DNA of 64,000 bases from a bacterium (lineage in GTDB: Bacteria; Vulcanimicrobiota; Vulcanimicrobiia; Vulcanimicrobiales; Vulcanimicrobiaceae), in the NCBI GenBank assembly GCA_021794175.1, contig JAJYRI010000005.1, positions 1-64,000 of the forward strand. The letters are read 5' to 3'. Made by a program: the position numbers and the translations under genes. Below are positions 36,258-44,729 of this stretch, one piece after another. Every line of letters starts with the position of its first letter. The stretch's first letter is position 1. The notes under the pieces were generated by a model. It made no database searches. It was not told the origin of the DNA and was given only the letters and a program-made list of their open reading frames with translations.

Positions 36258-37549
36258 GATCCGAGCGCCTCCGCGAGATCGGCGATGAGATCGTCGCTAT
36301 CCTCGATGCCGACTGAGAGGCGGATCGTGCTCTCATCGACGCCGCTTGCGAGTCGTTCACGCGCAGTGAGCTGTCGGTGCGTGGTCGACGCGGGATGAAT
36401 CGCGAGCGATTTCGCATCGCCGACGTTCGCCAGCAGCGAAAACAGGCGTAGTCGGTCGATCGTCGCGCGCGCTTCGCCTTCGTCGCCGCGAACGTCAAAC
36501 GTGACGATTGCCCCTGCTCCTTTCGGGAGATAGCGTAACGCAAGATGATGCTCGGGGTCGCTTGCAAGTCCCGGGTAGCGCACCGATGCGACGCGCGGAT
36601 GCGCGGCGAGGTACTCGGCGACCTTCGTCGCGTTGGCGACGTGCCGCTCGATCCGTACCCCCAACGTCTCAAGCCCCTGCAGAAGCAGCCACGCGTTAAA
36701 CGGCGAGAGGGCGGCGCCGATATCGCGCAGCAGTTGCACGCGCGCCTTCACGATATAGGCTGCCGCACCGAATGCCGCGGCGTATTCGATATTATTATAG
36801 GTCGGGTCGGGAGCCGTGAAGTCAGCGTGGCGCGAACTCGCCGCCCAATCGAAGCGACCGCCGTCGACGATAAGCCCGCCGATCGCGACGCCATGTCCGC
36901 CGATAAATTTCGTCGCCGAATGGATGACGATATCGGCGCCGTATTCGATCGGACGAAGAAGATAGGGCGTTGCCAGCGTGTTATCGACGATCGAGGGTAG
37001 CGAATGACGATGCGCGAGCGCGGAGATCGCTTCGACGTCGAGCACGTCGAGGCGGGGGTTGCCGATGCTCTCTGCATAGAGTGCTTTCGTTCTCGGCTGG
37101 ATCGCTGCTTCGACGGCCGTGAGATCGGAGAAATCGACGAGCGAGACCTCGATGCCGAATCGACGCAGCGTATGGGAGAAGGCGTTATAGGTGCCGCCGT
37201 AGAGCGATGCCGAGCTGACGATATGGTCGCCGGCTCCGGCGAGGTTGAGAATGGCATAGATCGCGGCGGCCTGACCGCTGGCGACGGCGAGTGCGCCGAC
37301 GCCGCCTTCGAGATCGGCGATCCGTTTTTCGAGAACGTCGGTGGTGGGATTGTTTATCCGGGTATAGATATTGCCGAACTCTTCGAGCCCGAAGAGGCGC
37401 CCGGCATGCGCGGTGTCGTCGAAGCGATACGAGGTGGTCTGATAGATCGGCAACGCGCGCGATTTGGTCGTCGGGTCGCCGTCGAAGGCGGCGTGCAGCG
37501 CGCGGGTATTAAGGCCTTGAGATCGGGTCTGCGCAGTGATAGCGGACAT
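36254..37549 (-). CDS. metY: O-acetylhomoserine aminocarboxypropyltransferase (sulfhydrylase)
   Basis: YTRINNPTTDVLEKRIADLEGGVGALAVASGQAA, HSATKFIGGHGVAIGG PLP-lysine motif. Confidence 0.95.
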   Translation of the reverse strand: MSAITAQTRSQGLNTRALHAAFDGDPTTKSRALPIYQTTSYRFDDTAHAGRLFGLEEFGNIYTRINNPTTDVLEKRIADLEGGVGALAVASGQAAAIYAILNLAGAGDHIVSSASLYGGTYNAFSHTLRRFGIEVSLVDFSDLTAVEAAIQPRTKALYAESIGNPRLDVLDVEAISALAHRHSLPSIVDNTLATPYLLRPIEYGADIVIHSATKFIGGHGVAIGGLIVDGGRFDWAASSRHADFTAPDPTYNNIEYAAAFGAAAYIVKARVQLLRDIGAALSPFNAWLLLQGLETLGVRIERHVANATKVAEYLAAHPRVASVRYPGLASDPEHHLALRYLPKGAGAIVTFDVRGDEGEARATIDRLRLFSLLANVGDAKSLAIHPASTTHRQLTARERLASGVDESTIRLSVGIEDSDDLIADLAEALGS

Positions 37550-37564
37550 GAGAGGGTCCTTTCT

Positions 37565-38674
37565 TTAACGTGCCGACGATGAGTGCGCAGCATCGAGCTG
37601 CGTCGCCGGAGATGTGAGGAAACCATCGTTCCAGATGGCGAGCGTATCGGGAAAAATCGAACGAATATCGAGGATCGGTGTGAAGCCGTCGTGGAGATCG
37701 TTGCGCTGTGTACGGGCGACGATGCTTCGTAGCACGTCGGCAATATCGCCGAGAATCGCACTCGATGTTGCCGGTCGGCCGGCGCCGACACCGCGCAAGT
37801 AGAGCTCGCCGGCATCGCGTGCATGAATGAGGATGCCGTTCTGCGCGCCCTCGAGCGCGCCGAGCGGATGATCGCGAGGAACGAGCGCCGGGGCGACCTC
37901 CGCGGCGATGCCCTCTTCGTCTCGCCGTGCGACGGCGAGAAGCTTCATGCGATATCCGCGCTTGCTATAGCGACGTAACGCCTCGCCGTCGATGCCGCGA
38001 ATGCCGCGATAGCGGAGGCGCGGCGTAATTGCCGCGGCTCGGAACGCGCGCTGAACGAGTATCGCGAGCTTATGCGCGCTGTCGAGCCCGTCGATATCTT
38101 CGCTCGGGTCTGCCTCGGCGAAGCCTGCACGTTGGGCGTCGGCGAGCGCTTCATCGAAACTTCCGCCCTGCTCCATCGCGCCCAGAATTGCGTTACACGT
38201 GCCGTTGAGGACGCCGACGAAACTCGCGATCGGATCGCCTGCGAGCGCCTCATCGATCGTTCGCAAAATCGGGAGAGCGCCGCCGACGGCGGCCTCATAT
38301 CGCAAGCTCACGCCGCGCCGCGCTGCAAGTGCGTGAAGTCGCGGTCCTTGCGAACCGATGAGGGCCTTGTTGGCGGTGACGACATGAGCGCCGCGCTCGA
38401 GGGCGCGTTCGACAAATTCTGCGGCGAGCGTCGTGCCGCCCATCGTTTCGACGACGAGATCGATCCGGTGATCGGCGAGGAGAGCGTTCGCCGAATCGAT
38501 CAGCAACGAGCGCGGGATGCCCTCGCCCCGCCCGCTTGCAAGCGAGCGCACGGCGATGGCGTGGACGGTATGGGCGATGCCGTGAACGCGCGGTTCACCG
38601 GCGAGCAAGCGTTGAGCGACGCCGCCGCCGACGACGCCGCAGCCGAGTATGCCGATTCCGATTGATGCCTGCAT
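37565..38674 (-). CDS. hom: Homoserine dehydrogenase
   Basis: IGILGCGVVGGGVAQ, VVTANKALIG, YEAAVGGALPIL, GVLNGTCNAIL, EADPSEDIDGLDSAHKLAIL. Confidence 0.96.
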   Translation of the reverse strand: MQASIGIGILGCGVVGGGVAQRLLAGEPRVHGIAHTVHAIAVRSLASGRGEGIPRSLLIDSANALLADHRIDLVVETMGGTTLAAEFVERALERGAHVVTANKALIGSQGPRLHALAARRGVSLRYEAAVGGALPILRTIDEALAGDPIASFVGVLNGTCNAILGAMEQGGSFDEALADAQRAGFAEADPSEDIDGLDSAHKLAILVQRAFRAAAITPRLRYRGIRGIDGEALRRYSKRGYRMKLLAVARRDEEGIAAEVAPALVPRDHPLGALEGAQNGILIHARDAGELYLRGVGAGRPATSSAILGDIADVLRSIVARTQRNDLHDGFTPILDIRSIFPDTLAIWNDGFLTSPATQLDAAHSSSAR

Positions 38675-38717
38675 GGGTCTGCCTCCTGGTGAGATGAGGA
38701 AAGCGACTGAGGATATG

Positions 38718-38749
38718 AAAACGCCCCCGTCGCTGTTGCGACGGGGGCG
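38718..38749 (-). terminator. Hairpin plus T-tract in the hom leader (candidate attenuator)
   Basis: Perfect 12-bp stem CGCCCCCGTCGC/GCGACGGGGGCG with tetraloop; on the minus strand followed by TTTTC, about 45 nt before the hom start. Confidence 0.65.
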
Positions 38750-38777
38750 CCTTCTTCGATGGTGAGCGTCGAGCGCT

Positions 38778-38858
38778 CTACGTCATCGCAAATGGCAACC
38801 TTGCCGTCGCGCGCTTGGCGGAACAGCAAGTGGACATTCGCGATGCGAACGAGATCAT
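38778..38858 (-). CDS. Putative 26-aa leader peptide (MISFASRMSTCCSAKRATARLPFAMT)
   Basis: Short ORF starting 7 nt after a near-consensus -10, stop about 28 nt before the attenuator-like hairpin. Confidence 0.45.
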   Translation of the reverse strand: MISFASRMSTCCSAKRATARLPFAMT

Positions 38859-38865
38859 GGCGTGC

Positions 38866-38894
38866 ATACTACCCCATGCCCTCGCATCCGTCAA
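38866..38894 (-). promoter_or_regulatory. Putative sigma70 promoter of hom-metY-metX (TTGACG-17 nt-TAGTAT)
   Basis: Minus strand ...gcTTGACGgatgcgagggcatggggTAGTATgcacgccATG. Confidence 0.7.
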
Positions 38895-39028
38895 GCGAGG
38901 CGACGGAATTAACGAAATCATGACCCGCACCCAGCGCTCGCTTCGCAGGCGATCGCACCAGGATCGGCAACCTCCCGAGAACGCTGTGCCGTTGGGTGCG
39001 GCTATTCCGGAAAGGTACGTGGACAAGG

Positions 39029-39181
39029 ATGAGTATTTCCTCGATTGCCTCCGCCTCGGCTGGGGTTCAGAGCGCCGTGAAGTCGCTCGTCACGACACAA
39101 CACGAAGCGCAGCTGGAAGCAGCTGTCGGCATTCAAGACGGCGACGAGAACGTCGGCACCAACGTCAACCAAACCGCATAG
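39029..39181 (+). CDS. Small 50-aa hypothetical protein (weakly YjfB-like N-terminus)
   Basis: MSISSIASASAGVQSAVKSLVTTQHEAQLEAAVGIQDGDENVGTNVNQTA, followed by a rho-independent terminator. Confidence 0.45.
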   Translation: MSISSIASASAGVQSAVKSLVTTQHEAQLEAAVGIQDGDENVGTNVNQTA

Positions 39182-39203
39182 CGCACGTTCAACGGTTGAG
39201 AGA

Positions 39204-39238
39204 GGACGCATGCGCGTTGGCGCACGCGTCCTTTTTTT
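39204..39238 (+). terminator. Rho-independent terminator
   Basis: GGACGCATGCGC-gttg-GCGCACGCGTCC-TTTTTTT (one mismatch in the stem). Confidence 0.85.
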
Positions 39239-40142
39239 AGGTCAAGCGGGGGTGCGTGCAATCGCGAACGGCGAGTCCGCGCGCACTCGGCCGTAGGCGC
39301 AGCGTCACGGCGGCAATACCGGTGTCGGTAAAGAACGATCGCAGATCTTCGCCGATACGACGCACGTCTGCCTGACGCTCCAAGAGCGCGATTGCAGTCG
39401 GTCCGGCGCCGGAGAGCGCGATGCCGCGAACCCCGGGGGCATCGTAAGCGAGCAAAGCGCGCAGACCGGGGATTTTGCGCGCGCGGTACGGTTGATGGAT
39501 ACGGTCGCGCATCGCCTCGCGCAGCGAATCGAGCTTGCCGGCGGCGAGTGCGGCGGCAAGCAGTGCCGCACGCTGGATCGAGAAGACGGCGTCCGCGCGC
39601 GCATATCGAGCCGGAAGCAACGAACGAGCGGCTGCAGTGGAAAGATCGATCTGCGGGATCGTCAAGAGCGCGACCGTATCGCGCAGTGCCGGTAAGCGAA
39701 GAAAATTGCGCGCATCGCAGGCGATGGTCGTGCCGCCGTAGAGCGCGGCGAGTGCGTTATCGGGGTGTCCTTCGATCTCGCAGGCGAGCGCGGCGATCTG
39801 CGCGCGGTCGAGTCGATTCCCGGCGGCACGCTGAGCGATCCCGAGCGCGAGTACCGTTGCCGCCGCGCTCGACCCGAGCCCGGCACCGAGCGGGATATCG
39901 TTGCCGATCTCGATGCGAACGCCGGGCAGCGCGCCGAGCCGTCGCATCGAGCGTTCGATCGCGTCGCGCAGCCCGCCGTGCGTCGGCGCGTGCGCGCCGG
40001 CCGTGAAATGCAATGCAAAACGCCGAGCGGGCGTGACCTGTGCATGCATCCGCGCCGAGAGCGCGATGGCGACGGCATCGAACCCGGGGCCGAGATTCGC
40101 GCTGCTCGCCGGTGCGCTCGCGTGAAAGTTACGCGCCGACAT
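39237..40142 (-). CDS. thrB: Homoserine kinase (GHMP family)
   Basis: ASAPASSANLGPGFDAVAIAL, IPLGAGLGSSAAATVLAL, GIALSGAGPTAIAL. Confidence 0.93.
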   Translation of the reverse strand: MSARNFHASAPASSANLGPGFDAVAIALSARMHAQVTPARRFALHFTAGAHAPTHGGLRDAIERSMRRLGALPGVRIEIGNDIPLGAGLGSSAAATVLALGIAQRAAGNRLDRAQIAALACEIEGHPDNALAALYGGTTIACDARNFLRLPALRDTVALLTIPQIDLSTAAARSLLPARYARADAVFSIQRAALLAAALAAGKLDSLREAMRDRIHQPYRARKIPGLRALLAYDAPGVRGIALSGAGPTAIALLERQADVRRIGEDLRSFFTDTGIAAVTLRLRPSARGLAVRDCTHPRLT

Positions 40143-41337
40143 CGCGGCGGTCCGCAACGCGCACGCTCGCATCGCTATCTTTGAGCACGTGCCCGGTTAA
40201 CACCGCGACGATATCGTCGCTTGCGGAGAGTATCCCGTCGGCGCGCAAGCGCACGATGCCCGCGAGCGTCGCTGCCGACGCAGGTTCGCAGCCGATCCCC
40301 GCAGCGCCGATCCGCCCTTTCGCTGCGTCGATCTCCTCGTCGCTTACCGCGACGGCGACCCCGTTCGAGGCGTCGAGTTCGGCCCGTGCTTTTCGCCACG
40401 ATTTCGGGGCGCCGACGGCGATGGCGCTGGCGATGGTGCGCGGAACGACCGGAATGAGGTCGGTGCCCGAACGATAGAGCGTAACGAACGGAGCGGCGCC
40501 TTCGGCTTGCACCACCGCGATCCGGGGCAAGCGGTCGATCAGGCCGAGCGCTCGCGCTTCGCGGAATCCTTTGCCGATTGCGCTGGAGTTCCCGAGATTT
40601 CCGCCGGGAACGACGACCCAATCGGGCACTTTCCACGAGCGCGCTTCAAGCATCGCGAACGCAGTACACTTTTGCCCCTCGAGGCGATAGGGGTTAATCG
40701 AGTTGACAACCGCGGCGCCGTCATGGGCGCCGTCGGTTAAGGCGGCGAGCGCATCGTCGAACGATCCTTCGACTTCGACCACGCGGACGCCGTAGTCGCG
40801 CATCTGCGCGAGCTTCGCACCGGAAATTTTGCCACGCGGAACCAGCGCATAGGCTTCCATGCCCGCGCGGGCGGCGTACGCCGCCATCGACGATGCGGTA
40901 TTTCCGGTGCTCGCGCAGATTGCGCGCCCGGCTCCGGCGGCGCGTGCCGCCGAAATGGCCACCGTCATGCCGAGATCTTTGAACGACCCGGTCGGATTCA
41001 TTCCGAGATGGAGAAACGCAAGTGCGGCAACGCCTTCGCGAGCCGCGATCTCCGGCGCGTCGTACAGTGGGACGTTTCCCTCGGCGAGCGTTACGATCGC
41101 ATCGTGCGGAACCGGCGGAAGCAGCTCGCGCCAGCGCCAGATACCGCTGCGATCGAGCGGATCGTTGCCCGCGCGGCGACCGGCTACCATCGCGACATAC
41201 GCGCGCGCCGCGCTCGCGTCGACCGGAGCGGCCTGCAAGGCAAATTCGAGCAGCTCGCCACAGGCTGCACAGGGAGCATCGTGGCGTAACGCGGGTTTCG
41301 CGCAGCGGCTACACCGAAGTTCGTAGCGTGCGATCAT
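40129..41337 (-). CDS. thrC: Threonine synthase
   Basis: CSRCAKPALRHDAPCAACGELLEF Zn-ribbon; LHLGMNPTGSFKDLGMTVAIS PLP lysine; STGNTASSMAAYAARAG. Confidence 0.93.
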   Translation of the reverse strand: MIARYELRCSRCAKPALRHDAPCAACGELLEFALQAAPVDASAARAYVAMVAGRRAGNDPLDRSGIWRWRELLPPVPHDAIVTLAEGNVPLYDAPEIAAREGVAALAFLHLGMNPTGSFKDLGMTVAISAARAAGAGRAICASTGNTASSMAAYAARAGMEAYALVPRGKISGAKLAQMRDYGVRVVEVEGSFDDALAALTDGAHDGAAVVNSINPYRLEGQKCTAFAMLEARSWKVPDWVVVPGGNLGNSSAIGKGFREARALGLIDRLPRIAVVQAEGAAPFVTLYRSGTDLIPVVPRTIASAIAVGAPKSWRKARAELDASNGVAVAVSDEEIDAAKGRIGAAGIGCEPASAATLAGIVRLRADGILSASDDIVAVLTGHVLKDSDASVRVADRRDVGA

Positions 41338-42353
41338 GCTGCGTTGCCGATGCGTTCGAAGGGAAGGTTCGGATCGGCGGCGACCGAGAGCGGATCGACG
41401 CGGACCGCTTCGCCCTGCGCGTCGGCGGCGGCGGCGATCATCGCGGCATTGTCGGTACAATACGCTCGCGCGGGAATGAAGATCTCGACGCCGCGCTGCT
41501 CCGCCCACGCGCGCAAGCGTTGCTGCAACAGCGAATTTGCAGCAACCCCGCCGGAGAGGGCGACGGCGCGAAACGAGCCGCGCGAAAAGGCAGCGTCGAC
41601 GCGAGCCGTCAGCACGTCCACGACCGCCGCCTGAAAGCTCGCCGCGACATCCTCGCGGCGAACGCTTGCATTCTCTGGGCGTTCGAGGAAATAGCGAACC
41701 GAGGTCTTTAAACCCGAGAACGAAAAGTCGAGGGCATCGCCTTCGGGACGGTAGCGCGGGAAAGCGACGGCTCGTGCATCGCCGTCGCGTGCGAGCGCGT
41801 CGAGCGCAGGGCCTCCGGGAAAACCGAGCCCAAGCAGACGAGCAGTCTTATCGAACGCCTCCCCTGCAGCATCGTCGCGTGTTTTTCCGAGCACGCGTAA
41901 CTGCATCGGCGCGTCGACCGCAACGAGTTGCGTGTGCCCCCCGGAGACCAAGAGCGCAAGAAACGGATAGGGCGGCGCTTCGGTGCGTGCGAGGAAGGGT
42001 GCAAAGAGATGTCCGTGGAGATGGTTGACGGCGTAGAGCGGACGACGCGCAGCGAATGCAAGCGCCTTTGCGGTTGCGACCCCGACCAGGAGACTGCCGA
42101 TCAACCCCGGTCCGTAGGTCACCGCTATTCCATCGCAATCCGCGAGCGTCATTTGCGCGCGCTCGAGGGTGTGTTCGATCGCCGCCGAGAGGAGCGCGAG
42201 GTGCGCGCGACTTGCAATTTCGGGAACGATACCGCCGTACGCGCGATGGAATTCATCTTGGTTCGTCGAGACGTTCGCGAGTACGTCGCGCCCGTTGCGA
42301 ACGATCGCAACGGCTGTGTCGTCGCAGGAGGTCTCGATTCCCAGTAGCAGCAT
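41334..42353 (-). CDS. tsaD: tRNA N6-threonylcarbamoyladenosine transferase
   Basis: LLLGIETSCDDTAVAIV, GPGLIGSLLVGV, NHLHGHLFAPFL, SGGHTQLVAV, SGGVAANSLLQ. Confidence 0.96.
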   Translation of the reverse strand: MLLLGIETSCDDTAVAIVRNGRDVLANVSTNQDEFHRAYGGIVPEIASRAHLALLSAAIEHTLERAQMTLADCDGIAVTYGPGLIGSLLVGVATAKALAFAARRPLYAVNHLHGHLFAPFLARTEAPPYPFLALLVSGGHTQLVAVDAPMQLRVLGKTRDDAAGEAFDKTARLLGLGFPGGPALDALARDGDARAVAFPRYRPEGDALDFSFSGLKTSVRYFLERPENASVRREDVAASFQAAVVDVLTARVDAAFSRGSFRAVALSGGVAANSLLQQRLRAWAEQRGVEIFIPARAYCTDNAAMIAAAADAQGEAVRVDPLSVAADPNLPFERIGNAA

Positions 42354-42425
42354 CGTCGTCAGGGGTTTCTCCGAGGTAGGCGCATTCCCGTCTGCCGGCG
42401 GCCATTTCTCCGCATACGTCGTCGT

Positions 42426-43259
42426 TCATCGGTCGCCGAGCGTCGGTTCCGTCGAAGCGACGATCGTCGCATCGTTGCAATCGCGCGCGGCACGGAGCGC
42501 ACCCGGACGAGCGAGGCAGATGTAGGCGGCCTCGGCACCGCCCTCGCAAGCGTCGATCGCCGCGCGAATTTTCGGGCGCATCCCGTCGCGGCATTCCTCG
42601 CTGTCGAGGAACGCGCGTGCGGCCGATACGGTGAAGCGATCGATGCCGCTGCGCGGATCGCTTGCAATCGCGCGGACGCGCTCGATATCGGTGACGAAGA
42701 AGAGCGCACCGGAAGGGAAAGCCGCTGCGACCGCGGCGGCAGCTTCGTCGGCGTTGATATTGAGCGCACGCGTGTCGGCCATATCGAGTGCAAGTGGCGC
42801 GAGCACCGGGATCGCCGGCATTTCCAACAGTGCTGCGAGCAGCCGCGGATCGCAGAGAACCTGCTCGCCGACGGAACCGAGTCGCCCGTCAAAGCGGCTG
42901 CTGCGTCGCGCGCGGAGCGTTCCTCCGTCCTGTCCGGAGATACCGACCGCCCTCGCACCTCGCTCTTGAAGTGCGCGGACGATGCGTTTATTGATCGTCG
43001 CGCAGAGCACCATCTCTATGACGGCCAGGCTACGTTCGTCGGTCGCACGGAGACCATCGAAACGCTCTCCTTCGATCCCTCGCTCGCGAAGCGCCGCATC
43101 GATCTCGGGGCCACCCCCGTGGACGAGGATGATGCGCTCTCCGGCGGCATGCAACGCGGCGACTTCGTCGAGGAGCGGATCCTCGGGGGCGGCTCCGGGG
43201 CGGGCGCTGCCGCCATATTTTACAATCCAGGGCTTTGGGGGTATTGCATAAATATGCAT
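42426..43259 (-). CDS. argB: Acetylglutamate kinase
   Basis: PWIVKYGGSA, ILVHGGGPEIDAAL, GISGQDGGTL, NINADEAAAAVA. Start uncertain; upstream ATGs overlap the operator-like repeats. Confidence 0.93.
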   Translation of the reverse strand: MHIYAIPPKPWIVKYGGSARPGAAPEDPLLDEVAALHAAGERIILVHGGGPEIDAALRERGIEGERFDGLRATDERSLAVIEMVLCATINKRIVRALQERGARAVGISGQDGGTLRARRSSRFDGRLGSVGEQVLCDPRLLAALLEMPAIPVLAPLALDMADTRALNINADEAAAAVAAAFPSGALFFVTDIERVRAIASDPRSGIDRFTVSAARAFLDSEECRDGMRPKIRAAIDACEGGAEAAYICLARPGALRAARDCNDATIVASTEPTLGDR

Positions 43260-43281
43260 ATCGTGCATAATAATACACATA
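43242..43281. promoter_or_regulatory. Two adjacent ARG-box-like operators in the argB/argF divergent region
   Basis: tatTGCATAAATATGCAtatcgTGCATAATAATACACAta; first is an exact TGCATAWWWATGCA-type palindrome; argR is encoded nearby. Confidence 0.7.
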
Positions 43282-44259
43282 ATGACCGCCACGCCGCTAG
43301 CCCCCCACGAAAATTTGCAGGGGCGTCACTTCCTCGACCTCGGCGAGTTCCAACAGGCCGAGCTGCGCGCCCTCGTGCGTTTGGCGCGAGAGTTGAAAAG
43401 CGAGGGCGCGGCCTCGGCGAGCGCGCTCCTGCGAGGGCGGACGTTGGCGTTGCTCTTCGAGAAGCCGAGCCTGCGGACGCGCGTATCGTTCGAGGTGGCG
43501 GTCTCTTCGCTCGGCGGGCAAGCACTCTTTGCGACCGGCAGCGAGATGCTCGTCGGTACGCGCGAGACACCCGAGGACGCGGCACGCGTGCTCTCGCGGT
43601 ACGTCGATGCGGTCGTCGTGCGCACGCACGAGCACGAGCCGCTGGAACGCTTTGCAGCAGCGGCCGGCGTTCCCGTCATTAACGGGCTCTCCGCACTCTA
43701 TCATCCTTGCCAAGCGTTCGCCGACGTGCTGACGATGGAGGAGCGGTTCGGATCGCTCGAAGGGTTGCGGGTCGTCTATCTCGGCGATGCTCGCAATAAC
43801 GTCGCTACCTCGTTGGCGCAGGCCGTCGTCATGCTTGGCGGGTCGATGCGTTTCGCTTCGCCGTTAAGCCATCGCCCGAGCGAAGCGACGCTGGAACGGC
43901 TCGCAAAGCTCGGCGCGAGTAGCGGCGGTCGCGTGCGCGCCTTTACCGACCCGGTGCGTGCTCTGCGCGGCGCCGATGTGGTGTATACCGACGTGTGGAC
44001 CTCGATGGGCGAGGAACACCTGCACGAACGTAACGCCGCAATGTTGTTGCCGTACGCCGTCACGGAGCGCTCTTTTACCTATACCGCTCCGCACGCGGTC
44101 TTCATGCACTGTTTGCCGGCACATCGCGGGCAAGAAGTCGCAGCTGCCGTGATCGACGGCACGCGCAGCCTCGTTTTCGACCAGGCCGAAAATCGACTCC
44201 ACGCGCAGCGGGCACTACTCGTCGCGCTCATCACCGACGGAAAGGGAACCTCACTATGA
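43282..44259 (+). CDS. argF: Ornithine carbamoyltransferase
   Basis: FEKPSLRTRVSFEVA, HPCQAFADVLTM, FMHCLPAHRGQEV. Confidence 0.96.
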   Translation: MTATPLAPHENLQGRHFLDLGEFQQAELRALVRLARELKSEGAASASALLRGRTLALLFEKPSLRTRVSFEVAVSSLGGQALFATGSEMLVGTRETPEDAARVLSRYVDAVVVRTHEHEPLERFAAAAGVPVINGLSALYHPCQAFADVLTMEERFGSLEGLRVVYLGDARNNVATSLAQAVVMLGGSMRFASPLSHRPSEATLERLAKLGASSGGRVRAFTDPVRALRGADVVYTDVWTSMGEEHLHERNAAMLLPYAVTERSFTYTAPHAVFMHCLPAHRGQEVAAAVIDGTRSLVFDQAENRLHAQRALLVALITDGKGTSL

Positions 44260-44729
44260 AGGAGCGTCGTCAACGCGCGATTCTCACGCTGGTTGCAACG
44301 CGACCGATACACTCGCAAGAGGAGCTCGTCGCACTCCTGGCAGAGCAGGGCTTCGATGCCGTCCAAGCAACGGTCTCGCGCGATATTAAAGAGCTCGGGC
44401 TCGTGAAGGTGCCGGTGAAGAGCGAACGCGGAGATGAGGCGCTCTTTAAATACGTGCTGCCGAATGCGACCGTCCAGTACGCCAGTCGCCTCCATCGCGT
44501 GGTTGCCGAACTCGTGCTCTCCGTTGAGGGGAGCGCAAATCTCATCGTGCTCAAGACGCCGCCGGGGAGCGGCATGATGGTTGCGTCGGCGATCGACGAT
44601 GCCGGCTGGCCCGAAATTATGGGTACGATCGGCGGGGACGATACGATTCTCGTGATCGTGCGCGACGCGAAAAAGATGCCGATGGTCGTGCAGCGCTTTC
44701 GCGATCTCGGCGTGGGAGGAGACGCGTGA
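44256..44729 (+). CDS. argR: Arginine repressor
   Basis: KERRQRAILTLVATRPIHSQEELVALLAEQGFDAVQATVSRDIKELGLVKVP; C-terminal GTIGGDDTILVIVRD. Confidence 0.95.
   Translation: MKERRQRAILTLVATRPIHSQEELVALLAEQGFDAVQATVSRDIKELGLVKVPVKSERGDEALFKYVLPNATVQYASRLHRVVAELVLSVEGSANLIVLKTPPGSGMMVASAIDDAGWPEIMGTIGGDDTILVIVRDAKKMPMVVQRFRDLGVGGDA

Noticed and set aside
38709-38716. AGGATAT resembling the first conserved element of the FMN riboswitch
   Set aside because: Lies in the hom leader on the opposite strand and the rest of the RFN element is missing.
38690-38860. SAM riboswitch upstream of hom-metY-metX
   Set aside because: I could not find the SAM-I core pattern in the correct order on the minus strand; the GGCAACC string occurs only on the plus strand. 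Left for an Infernal scan.
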